Source: Granulicella sp. (GTDB taxonomy: Bacteria; Acidobacteriota; Terriglobia; Terriglobales; Acidobacteriaceae). Taken from it: DNA of 5,380 nucleotides. Under the pieces are notes generated by a model that was not told the DNA's origin, ran no database searches, and worked only from the letters and a program-made list of their open reading frames with translations. The stretch is from assembly GCA_003133205.1 (NCBI GenBank), contig PKWK01000127.1, positions 2,250-7,629 on the forward strand. The letters are read 5' to 3'. This document shows positions 1 to 5,380 of this stretch, piece by piece. Within the stretch, counting starts at the first letter, position 1. Each line of letters begins with the position of its first letter. The translations under genes and the position numbers were made by a program.

Positions 1-1695
1 GAATCGCTGAAGCTCCATCTCGCCGCAATTGCTGCCATCCACACGCGCACCGAACTCGCACGCGCGCTCGGCGAAACCCTGCGCGCTGACGTCGACCCCC
101 TCAACAATACAAACTTCCATACCGACAACCTCTTCGGCGTCTGGGTCGCCCCCAGCTTCAACGATCCCGACCACTACGCTCCGTATCTTCTGCAGGGCGG
201 ACTCGAACTGCCCAACCGCGATTACTACCTCGAAACCAGCGACCGCATGAAGTCCATCAGGGCGGCTTACCAGACCCATATCGCGGCCATGCTCAAACTC
301 GCCGGCTTCGACAACGCTGATGCCCGCACCACCGCCATCCTCCAACTCGAGCGCTCCATCGCCGATGGTCATATCTCTCTCGCTGACAGCGAGAACATCG
401 AGAAGGCGAACAACACCTGGAAGCTCTCCGACTTCACCGCCAAGGCGCCCGGCCTGGACTGGACCGCCTACTTCCGCGCCGCCGGCCTGGAGAAGCAACC
501 CTCCTTCATCGTCTGGCAGCCCTCCGCATTCACCGCCGAATCTGCCCTCGTAGCATCCATCCCCGTCGACGTCTGGAAGGACTATCTCTCTTACCACCTC
601 ATCGTGGCCTACGCCGACGATCTGCCTAAGACGTTCGCCGACGAGCGCTTCGCAATGTTCGGCAAGACCCTCACTGGTGCTCTCCAGATGCGTCCCCGCG
701 ATCAACGCGGCGTCGCCCTGGTAAACGGTCTGCTCGGCGACGCAGTCGGCCAGTTGTACGTGCAACGCTACTTCCCGCCCGAAGCCAAAGCCCAAGCCCA
801 GGCGATGGTAGACAACATCATGGCTGCCTTCCGCGTCCGTCTCGCGGCCCTGCCGTGGATGGCCCCTGCCACCAAAGCAGAGGCGCTCGCCAAACTCGGC
901 ACCCTCAACGTCAGTGTCGGCTACCCCGACCACTGGCGCAGCTACGCCGGCCTCGAGATCAAGCCCGGAGATCTCTTCGGCAATGTCTGGCGCGGTGGCC
1001 TCTTCGAGTATCACTACCAGCTCGGCCGCATCGGCGTTCCCGTGGACCGCAAAGAGTGGTGCATGGAGCCCCAGACCGTCAACGCCGTCAACCTTCCGCT
1101 GCACAACGGCCTCAACTTTCCGGCCGCGATTCTGCAGCCGCCGTTCTTCGATCCCGAGGCGGCCGCCGCCGCGAACTATGGGGCGATCGGAGCCGTCATT
1201 GGGCACGAGATCAGCCACACCTTCGACTCCGAGGGCGCTGCCTTCGACTCCAGGGGCCGCGTCCGCAATTGGTGGACGCCAGCGGACCTCACCCACTTCA
1301 ACGCATCCACCGCCGCGCTGGCCGCCCAGTACGACACCTACAAGCCGTTCCCCGACCTCGCGGTCAACGGCCGCCAGACGCTCGGAGAGAACATCGCAGA
1401 CGTTGCGGGCATCACCGCCGCGTTGGACGGTTACCACGCCTCGCTCCACGGCCAGCCGGCGCCCGTCGTCGAAGGCTACACAGGCGACCAGCAGTTCTTC
1501 ATCGCCTTCGCCCAGTACTACGCCAGCGTGTACCGCGAAGCCGCTTTGCGCTCCCGGGTGCTCACCGATCCCCACTCCCCCGGCCTGTTCCGCGCCAGCA
1601 CCGTCCGCAATCTGGACGCGTGGTATGCCGCCTTCGACGTCAAACCGGGCGACAAGCTCTACCTCCCGCCCGCCGACCGCGTTCATATCTGGTAA
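1..1695 (+). CDS. M13 family zinc metallopeptidase (neprilysin/PepO-like), 5'-partial
   Basis: The frame is open from the first base, so the gene starts upstream; 564 residues are visible. M13 enzymes are usually about 670-690 residues with an N-terminal signal or anchor, so roughly 110 residues, including any export signal, are missing. Family landmarks are in order: LFGVWVAP and GGLELPNRDYYL (codons ~47-78), FPAAILQPPFF (~373-383), the zinc motif HEISH (codons 402-406; the two His are zinc ligands and E403 is the catalytic base), and GENIADVAG with E463 as third zinc ligand and D467 supporting it. H525 and R531 in HSPGLFR correspond to the transition-state and carboxylate-binding His/Arg of neprilysin. 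The usual substrate-binding NAxY motif reads NAVNLP (361-366), losing the Tyr. The C-terminus RVHIW lacks the Cys of eukaryotic homologues. By family it cleaves oligopeptides outside the cytoplasm. The catalytic set looks intact, so it is probably active. Confidence 0.95.
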   Translation, partial: ESLKLHLAAIAAIHTRTELARALGETLRADVDPLNNTNFHTDNLFGVWVAPSFNDPDHYAPYLLQGGLELPNRDYYLETSDRMKSIRAAYQTHIAAMLKLAGFDNADARTTAILQLERSIADGHISLADSENIEKANNTWKLSDFTAKAPGLDWTAYFRAAGLEKQPSFIVWQPSAFTAESALVASIPVDVWKDYLSYHLIVAYADDLPKTFADERFAMFGKTLTGALQMRPRDQRGVALVNGLLGDAVGQLYVQRYFPPEAKAQAQAMVDNIMAAFRVRLAALPWMAPATKAEALAKLGTLNVSVGYPDHWRSYAGLEIKPGDLFGNVWRGGLFEYHYQLGRIGVPVDRKEWCMEPQTVNAVNLPLHNGLNFPAAILQPPFFDPEAAAAANYGAIGAVIGHEISHTFDSEGAAFDSRGRVRNWWTPADLTHFNASTAALAAQYDTYKPFPDLAVNGRQTLGENIADVAGITAALDGYHASLHGQPAPVVEGYTGDQQFFIAFAQYYASVYREAALRSRVLTDPHSPGLFRASTVRNLDAWYAAFDVKPGDKLYLPPADRVHIW

Positions 1696-1711
1696 GAAGA
1701 CAGCCCATCGC

Positions 1712-2575
1712 ATGCCTATGAGCAAGACCGCCATCCTCCTCATCGACTGCCCCGACCGCAAGGGCATCGTCGTCACCATCATCAACTTCCTCGTGCAGCG
1801 GTACGACGTCAATATCCTCAACGCCGACCAGCACCAGGACGTCGAGGCCGCCCTCTTCTTCATGCGCGTCGAGTTCGCCACCGACGCCCCCAACTTCGAC
1901 GAGCCCACCCTCCGCGCCGCCTTCGAGCCCATCGCCCGCGAGTTCCGCATGAACTGGCGCATCGAATTCGCCGACGCCGCGCAGAACGTCGCACTCTTCG
2001 TCTCGCAATACCTCCACTGCCTCGCCGACCTGCTGCATCGTCACCAGGCCAGCGAGTTCCGCTGCAATCTGGCCCTGATCATCAGCAACCACGAAGACGC
2101 CCGCGCCTTGGCGGAGTTCCACAGAGTCCCGTTCCACTACATGCCCGTCACGCTCGCAACTAAGCCCGCAGTCGAAGCCCGACAGCTAGCCCTGCTCGCC
2201 GAACACAAGATCGACCTCATCATCCTCGCCCGCTACATGCAGGTGCTCTCGCCGCAGTTTGTCGACGCCTATCCGCGGCGCATCATCAACGTCCACCACT
2301 CGTTCCTGCCCGCATTTACCGGAGCGCGGCCGTATCACGCGGCCTTCGCGCGCGGCGTCAAGCTGATCGGCGCAACCAGCCACTACGTCACCGAAACCCT
2401 CGACGAAGGCCCCATCATCGAGCAGGACGTCGCCCGCATCTCGCAGAACGACCAGCTACCCAGCCTCATCCAAAAAGGCCGCGACCTGGAGCGCATGGTG
2501 CTCTCGCGCGCCGTGCAATGGCATCTCGACCATCGCGTCCTCACCTACGCGAACAAAACCGTCATCTTCGCCTAA
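1712..2575 (+). CDS. purU: Formyltetrahydrofolate deformylase
   Basis: A 287-residue cytoplasmic enzyme, against about 280 for E. coli PurU. It hydrolyses 10-formyl-THF to THF and formate, balancing one-carbon pools and supplying formate. Residues ~6-85 form an N-terminal ACT domain beginning AILLIDCPDRKGIV; in E. coli the enzyme responds to methionine and glycine. Residues ~115-285 form the formyltransferase-like fold. The catalytic triad is visible: N193 and H195 in INVHHSFLPAF, and D231 in LDEGPIIEQDV. The ARPYHAAF and GATSHYVTETLDEG segments match PurU closely and distinguish it from PurN, which lacks the ACT domain. ATG 1712 is preferred over ATG 1718 because a weak purine stretch (AAGAAGA, 1694-1700) is nearer, though there is no strong Shine-Dalgarno. 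The gene starts 16 bp after the peptidase stop, so translational coupling is likely. The frame stays open far upstream, but that region is the shadow of the peptidase gene. Confidence 0.95.
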   Translation: MPMSKTAILLIDCPDRKGIVVTIINFLVQRYDVNILNADQHQDVEAALFFMRVEFATDAPNFDEPTLRAAFEPIAREFRMNWRIEFADAAQNVALFVSQYLHCLADLLHRHQASEFRCNLALIISNHEDARALAEFHRVPFHYMPVTLATKPAVEARQLALLAEHKIDLIILARYMQVLSPQFVDAYPRRIINVHHSFLPAFTGARPYHAAFARGVKLIGATSHYVTETLDEGPIIEQDVARISQNDQLPSLIQKGRDLERMVLSRAVQWHLDHRVLTYANKTVIFA

Positions 2576-2582
2576 ACTTGCC

Positions 2583-2589
2583 GGGGAGA
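2583..2589 (+). promoter_or_regulatory. Ribosome binding site of the DUF1810 gene
   Basis: GGGGAGA lies 6 nt before ATG 2596. It decides the start: the open frame extends up to an ATG at 2518 inside purU, but that upstream stretch has no such site and does not resemble the family. Confidence 0.75.
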
Positions 2590-2595
2590 CACAAA

Positions 2596-3027
2596 ATGGA
2601 CCAGCACCCACCTGACCCTTTCAACCTCCAGCGCTTCGTCGACGCGCAAGAGCCTGTCATTGACCATGTGCTCGCCGAGCTACGCGATGGCCGCAAGCGC
2701 AGCCACTGGATGTGGTTCATCTTTCCGCAGATCGCGGGTCTCGGATCAAGTCCGATAGCGCAGCACTACGCCATCTCCGGGCGCAAAGAGGCCGAAACCT
2801 ACCTGCAGCATGAGCTTCTCGGCCCGCGCCTGCGTCAGTGTACGGAGTTGGTGAACCAGGTTGCCGGGCGCACCCTCGAGGAGATCTTCGGCTATCCCGA
2901 CAACCTCAAGTTCCGCTCATCGGTCACGCTGTTTGCGAGCGTCGATCCCAACGAACAAGCCTTCCAGGTTGCGCTGGAAAAGTTCTTCGCCGGCAAGCCC
3001 GACCCCGCAACCATGGCTCTTCTCTAA
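2596..3027 (+). CDS. DUF1810 family protein
   Basis: A 143-residue soluble protein with no signal peptide or membrane segment. It is recognised as DUF1810 by its signature: FNLQRFVDAQ near the N-terminus, KRSHWMWFIFPQIAGLG (34-50), the EAETYL...LGPRL segment (65-79), and FGYPDNLKFRSSVTLF (98-113). Its length is normal for the family, so it looks complete. The biochemical function is not known to me; some databases carry a 'calpastatin' label for such proteins that the sequence gives no reason to believe. The conserved Trp/His-rich motif and the PDxxKFxSSxTLF motif suggest a binding or catalytic pocket, but that is inference. It begins 20 bp after the purU stop and is probably the last gene of the peptidase-purU transcript. 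Its stop lies 12 bp from the stop of the convergent cyclase gene. Confidence 0.9.
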   Translation: MDQHPPDPFNLQRFVDAQEPVIDHVLAELRDGRKRSHWMWFIFPQIAGLGSSPIAQHYAISGRKEAETYLQHELLGPRLRQCTELVNQVAGRTLEEIFGYPDNLKFRSSVTLFASVDPNEQAFQVALEKFFAGKPDPATMALL

Positions 3028-3039
3028 GCGAAAATCCCT

Positions 3040-4314
3040 CTACGCCTCGTTCACCGCCGCCGTCACGGCCCCGATCTGCGCCGGATGCACTGGCCTCTTC
3101 TTGAGGAAATACATCCGCTGATCCGCGAGTCGCAACAACTTCATCGCGTCCTTCGCGTCGTTGGGATACATCGCGAATCCGAAGCTCGCGTTCACCACCA
3201 TCGGCTGGTCGTTGACCATGATGGGGTGCGCGATGGCGCTGCGCAGCGAGTCTGTGAAGCGCTCTACGGCGTTCGCGTTCGGCATGTCCGTGGCCACGAT
3301 GATGAACTCATCGCCGCCCAGTCGAGCCACCGTGTCGGATGCGCGAATGCTCTTGCGCAGCTTGGCCGAGACCTCGCGCAGCACCTGGTCCCCCGCAACA
3401 TGCCCCATCGTATCGTTGATCTTCTTGAAGTCGTTCAGATCGAGCACCACCAACGCAAGGCTGCTGCTCCACCGGTCCGAGTGTTCGATGGCGGTGGTCA
3501 GTCTGGCCGCAAACAGGCGGCGGTTGGGCAGGCCGGTCAGTTCATCGTGCAGCGCCAACCACTTGTTGTTCGACACCTGCTCTTCCAACATCATCAGGAT
3601 CATGCCGATGGAGATCAGCGACTTCTGCATGTTCCACACGTGCGAGGCAACGTCGGCACGGAGCGGGTGGTAGTCGATAATCCAGGGATGGGTGAAAAAG
3701 AACAACGCCCAGATTGAGAATCCGACCACGATCGCCAGTTTGCCCGTGCTGTGGCGTTCGAGTCGCCGCTGGAAGTTCAGTGCCGCAATTGCGTACACAC
3801 AGCCCAGGCTCCAGTAGACTGCGGAGCGGAAGTTTTGCTGGGCAACCAACACGCCAATCGCAGTCCAGCCAAAGGCATAGCAGACTGCATAGAGCCACTT
3901 GCGGCGCAGAAAGATCGAACTGGCCACACCGATGACCCCACCAACCACAACCGCCGGCACGTAAACGCCGGAATACCGGAGGTTCAAGCCATAGGTTGTT
4001 GTCAGCGCCAGCAGCGCCAGCCCATTCACCGAGAGGTAGGCCAGCCGTCTGCGGTGCTCCATCGACTGGTCTCCGGCCGCCCAGTTGAACACCAGTCCGG
4101 CAAGCACGTAGCAGTCCAGAACGATGACATGCAGCATCTTGGCCGGCACGCCGGTAGGCGCATAGAACGTGTGCGCCAAAGACTCGATCAGCGTAAAGGA
4201 GAGGCCCAGCAGCCATGCGTCCGCGCGTGCGTCCGAGTGGCGGCGGCGCACCATCGCAAGGATGATGATCAGCAGCGTCAAGGCAAAAAGATCGGGAAGA
4301 AATGCAATATTCAT
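3040..4314 (-). CDS. Membrane-anchored GGDEF diguanylate cyclase
   Basis: A 424-residue protein expected to make cyclic di-GMP from two GTP at the inner membrane. The first ~210 residues contain about seven or eight hydrophobic segments (roughly 5-22, 33-50, 60-80, 92-110, 116-135, 140-158, 164-180, 192-208). I do not recognise a named sensor domain there. A linker containing a further hydrophobic stretch, SLISIGMILMML (232-243), leads into the GGDEF domain (~255-405). That domain has DELTGLPNRR (257-266), the metal-binding region DLNDFKKIND (292-301), the canonical active site GGDEF (333-337, bases 3304-3318), and ADQRMYFLKK (397-406). An RxxD inhibitory site (R324-D327) sits five residues before GGDEF, so product inhibition is likely. 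There is no EAL or HD-GYP domain. The start is supported by GGAGG at 4319-4323, 4 nt upstream. It converges on the DUF1810 gene and diverges from folP, so it is probably monocistronic. Confidence 0.95.
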   Translation of the reverse strand: MNIAFLPDLFALTLLIIILAMVRRRHSDARADAWLLGLSFTLIESLAHTFYAPTGVPAKMLHVIVLDCYVLAGLVFNWAAGDQSMEHRRRLAYLSVNGLALLALTTTYGLNLRYSGVYVPAVVVGGVIGVASSIFLRRKWLYAVCYAFGWTAIGVLVAQQNFRSAVYWSLGCVYAIAALNFQRRLERHSTGKLAIVVGFSIWALFFFTHPWIIDYHPLRADVASHVWNMQKSLISIGMILMMLEEQVSNNKWLALHDELTGLPNRRLFAARLTTAIEHSDRWSSSLALVVLDLNDFKKINDTMGHVAGDQVLREVSAKLRKSIRASDTVARLGGDEFIIVATDMPNANAVERFTDSLRSAIAHPIMVNDQPMVVNASFGFAMYPNDAKDAMKLLRLADQRMYFLKKRPVHPAQIGAVTAAVNEA

Positions 4315-4318
4315 GGTG

Positions 4319-4323
4319 CCTCC
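4319..4323 (-). promoter_or_regulatory. Ribosome binding site of the diguanylate cyclase gene
   Basis: CCTCC on the plus strand reads GGAGG on the minus strand. It lies 4 nt before the ATG whose first base is 4314, supporting that start codon. Confidence 0.7.
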
Positions 4324-4397
4324 GGCCCTGGTTGCTCTATGGCGATCTCAGGTCGGCTAGGTTAGCTAATTTTCCACTCACGGGCAAGTCTCCAAAG

Positions 4398-4425
4398 ATT
4401 ATCCCCTATTGCGCCCTAGCCACAA
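4398..4425 (-). promoter_or_regulatory. Candidate promoter for the diguanylate cyclase gene
   Basis: On the minus strand GATAAT (plus 4398-4403) matches the -10 consensus at five of six positions. It is 16 bp from a weak -35, TTGTGG (plus 4420-4425). An eight-base T tract (plus 4428-4435) lies just upstream, where an UP-like element would sit. The leader would be about 75-80 nt. This is a consensus match by eye only. Confidence 0.3.
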
Positions 4426-4484
4426 ACAAAAAAAACACTAAATTGCGACAACTATGTATGCTCCACCACACAGATCGCATCGCT

Positions 4485-4515
4485 TTGGCGGATGGCCCTT
4501 AGGAAGAGCTATATC
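4485..4515 (+). promoter_or_regulatory. Weak candidate promoter for folP
   Basis: TTGGCG (4485-4490) and TATATC (4510-4515), 19 bp apart, are the best sigma70-like pair close to folP. The spacing is long and the -10 matches only four of six positions. An alternative -35-like TTGCGA at 4443-4448 has no good partner. The short inverted repeat AGCTA/TAGCT overlaps the proposed -10 and could be coincidental. Confidence 0.2.
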
Positions 4516-4541
4516 TTAGCTTTAGCGACTTGTCCAACCCC

Positions 4542-4546
4542 AGGAG
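4542..4546 (+). promoter_or_regulatory. Ribosome binding site of folP
   Basis: AGGAG lies 5 nt before ATG 4552, with standard spacing. It supports this start over the internal ATG at 4630, which begins the conserved MGILNVTPDSFSDGG motif. Confidence 0.7.
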
Positions 4547-4551
4547 TTCCC

Positions 4552-5380
4552 ATGCCTTTTGCCGTTCGCCCCCGCTTCAACTGGCGCCTTCGCACCCGCA
4601 CCCTCTCGCTCGGCCCGCGGACACTCCTCATGGGCATCCTCAATGTCACGCCTGACTCCTTCTCCGACGGAGGCCAGTTCCTCTCGACCGAGCCCGCCCT
4701 CCAACACGCGCTCGAAATGCTCGACGACGGTGCGGACATCCTCGATATCGGCGGTGAATCGACACGGCCCAGCGCCATCCCGGTCACCCCGGCCGCGGAG
4801 CAGGCCCGCGTGCTGCCCGTACTCCGCGCGATCCTCTCCGCCCGCCCCGAAGCCATCCTCTCCATCGACACCTTCCACGCCGAAACCGCCCGCCTGGCCG
4901 TCGAGTCCGGCGCCGAGATCGTCAACGACGTCAGCGGCCACCTCTGGGACCCCACCATGTCCGCAACCTGCGCCGCGCTCGGGTGCGGAGCCATCCTGAT
5001 GCACACCCGCGGCCGCCCACACGAATGGCGCACGCTGGCGGCCCTCGCGCCCGGCGAAGTGCTCCCACTCGTCCTCCGCGACCTCGAATCCCGCGCGCAC
5101 CAGGCGCTTGCCGCCGGAATCGCCCGCGAGGCCATCGTGCTCGATCCGGGATTTGGCTTCGGCAAGGCCTTCGACGAGAACTACCCGCTGCTCGCCCACC
5201 TGGACCAACTCCACACTCTGGGCTTCCCCATCCTCGCCGGCGTCTCCCGCAAGAGCTTCCTCACCCGTACCCTCGCCGCAACAAACCTGGGTGCCCCACC
5301 ACAACCTGCCCTGAACCTGCCGAAGGGTTTCGCCTCTGAGATACAGCCGGGTGCCCCACATCTCGCGTCTGAGATGTGGG
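4552..5380 (+). CDS. folP: Dihydropteroate synthase, 3'-partial, with repeat-derived insertion
   Basis: FolP condenses 6-hydroxymethyl-7,8-dihydropterin diphosphate with p-aminobenzoate to give dihydropteroate; it is cytoplasmic and the target of sulfonamides. The 276 visible residues carry the TIM-barrel motifs in order: MGILNVTPDSFSDGG (27-41), DIGGESTRP (65-73), SIDTF (104-108), VNDVSG (124-129), MHTRG (150-154, usually MHMxG), LDPGFGFGK (197-205) and GVSRKSF (230-236). K234 matches the catalytic-region Lys of SRK. The last conserved block, RxxGTxAA...RVHDV, should follow about ten residues later but has not appeared by the window end. Instead, residues ~246-276 are encoded by the repeat at 5288-5380. 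The total was about 280 residues in E. coli, so this protein would be clearly longer if the frame stays open. The extra segment falls in a loop that varies among homologues, so activity may survive; disruption of the gene cannot be excluded. Confidence 0.92.
   Translation, partial: MPFAVRPRFNWRLRTRTLSLGPRTLLMGILNVTPDSFSDGGQFLSTEPALQHALEMLDDGADILDIGGESTRPSAIPVTPAAEQARVLPVLRAILSARPEAILSIDTFHAETARLAVESGAEIVNDVSGHLWDPTMSATCAALGCGAILMHTRGRPHEWRTLAALAPGEVLPLVLRDLESRAHQALAAGIAREAIVLDPGFGFGKAFDENYPLLAHLDQLHTLGFPILAGVSRKSFLTRTLAATNLGAPPQPALNLPKGFASEIQPGAPHLASEMW
5309..5327. repeat. REP-like motif within the composite repeat
   Basis: CCCTGAACCTGCCGAAGGG resembles the widespread CCCTGAGCCTGCCGAAGGG family of short repeats, differing at one base. 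In other frames it reads as PEPAEGF on the plus strand and LRQVQG on the minus strand, peptides I recognise as products of this repeat family (usually LRQAQG). Its ends CCCT/AGGG are complementary. The family assignment is from memory. Confidence 0.55.
5355..5380. repeat. Perfect 10-bp inverted repeat (hairpin) at the window edge
   Basis: CCCACATCTC (5355-5364) and GAGATGTGGG (5371-5380) are exact reverse complements around a 6-nt loop, GCGTCT. The arms may extend, since the next left-arm bases outward are C, G, T, G, G, G and the right arm is cut by the window. It lies in the folP coding strand as a strong potential mRNA hairpin. No T tract is visible, so calling it a terminator is not supported. 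Confidence 0.85.

Larger units (their letters stand above)
4315..4551. promoter_or_regulatory. Divergent intergenic region between the cyclase gene and folP
   Basis: This 237-bp gap is the only sizeable non-coding stretch in the window and is visibly more AT-rich than its flanks, especially 4360-4450. It must hold the promoters of both divergent genes. Visible elements are an 8-bp perfect palindrome TTAGCTAA (4362-4369), an A8 tract (4428-4435), a short inverted repeat AGCTA-5 nt-TAGCT (4507-4521), and the ribosome binding sites at either end. I see no convincing small gene, riboswitch or structured RNA. The open frames crossing it have no family features. Confidence 0.6.
5288..5380. repeat. 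Composite dispersed-type repeat inside folP, continuing past the window
   Basis: Two units both start GGGTGCCCCAC (5289-5299 and 5349-5359), exactly 60 bp apart and therefore in the same codon phase. Both also contain CGCNTCTGAGAT (5331-5342 and 5364-5375, 11 of 12 bases identical). The first unit holds an extra ~31 bp with a REP-like motif between these two shared parts; the second is a clean hairpin. I recall GGGTGCCCCA-type repeats as common in intergenic DNA of Terriglobia, but could not search. The right end is beyond the window. Confidence 0.75.

Noticed and set aside
914..1711. Upstream extension of the purU frame, open back to 914
   Set aside because: The extra 266 codons are a Ser/Pro/Thr-rich shadow of the peptidase gene. 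PurU homology begins right after 1712, and the full length would be about twice the family size.
1640..2137. Minus-strand open frame opposite purU
   Set aside because: It is low-complexity, Val/Glu/Asp/Gly-rich antisense translation of a conserved gene, with no motif or ribosome binding site supporting it.
3751..4365. Plus-strand open frames opposite the diguanylate cyclase
   Set aside because: They are antisense shadows of a membrane protein gene with clear GGDEF motifs, rich in Arg, Gln and His, and match no family I recognise.
4302..4502. Possible 66-codon small gene in the divergent region
   Set aside because: It overlaps the cyclase start and its ribosome binding site on the other strand, has no ribosome binding site of its own that I can see, and has no recognisable features.
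4507..4521. Short inverted repeat AGCTA-5 nt-TAGCT as a regulator-binding operator
   Set aside because: Five-base arms are expected by chance in AT-richer DNA, and it matches no operator I know. It is mentioned only as part of the intergenic description.
4522..5361. Long minus-strand open frame (279 codons) opposite folP
   Set aside because: It is antisense to clear DHPS motifs, its composition is typical of a GC-rich shadow frame, and it has no family features. Its N-terminal part is only the reverse of the repeat.
5355..5380. Hairpin as an intrinsic terminator of folP
   Set aside because: No T tract is visible, the frame is still open, and the essential C-terminal RVHDV block of DHPS has not yet appeared. 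A repeat-element palindrome explains it better.

Overview
The window is GC-rich, densely coding bacterial DNA. The gene families, codon bias and especially a dispersed repeat of the GGGTGCCCCAC type at the right edge suggest an acidobacterium (Terriglobia, relatives of Granulicella, Edaphobacter or Terriglobus). This taxonomic guess rests on recalled repeat style and general character, not on a database search.

Layout, left to right. A plus-strand cluster of three genes occupies 1-3027: the C-terminal ~564 residues of an M13 (neprilysin/PepO-type) zinc metallopeptidase, a complete formyltetrahydrofolate deformylase (purU) 16 bp after it, and a small DUF1810 protein 20 bp after that. The short gaps and lack of visible terminators suggest one transcript. 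Converging on this cluster with only 12 bp between the stop codons is a minus-strand membrane-bound GGDEF diguanylate cyclase (3040-4314) with intact active and inhibitory sites. A 237-bp AT-richer divergent region (4315-4551) separates it from folP (dihydropteroate synthase, 4552 to beyond the right edge).

Function. Two of the five genes belong to folate metabolism: folP makes dihydropteroate, and purU hydrolyses 10-formyl-THF to THF and formate. They lie in different transcription units, so the link is thematic only. The peptidase, DUF1810 protein and cyclase have no evident shared pathway.

The most notable feature is at 5288-5380. A composite repeat of two GGGTGCCCCAC-headed units, exactly 60 bp apart, lies inside the folP reading frame. 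It includes a REP-like motif and ends in a perfect 10-bp hairpin. It falls in the loop just after the conserved SRKSF motif and stays open to the window edge, adding at least ~30 repeat-derived residues to an essential enzyme or else breaking the gene. I see no phage, CRISPR, transposase, tRNA, rRNA or defence-system genes.
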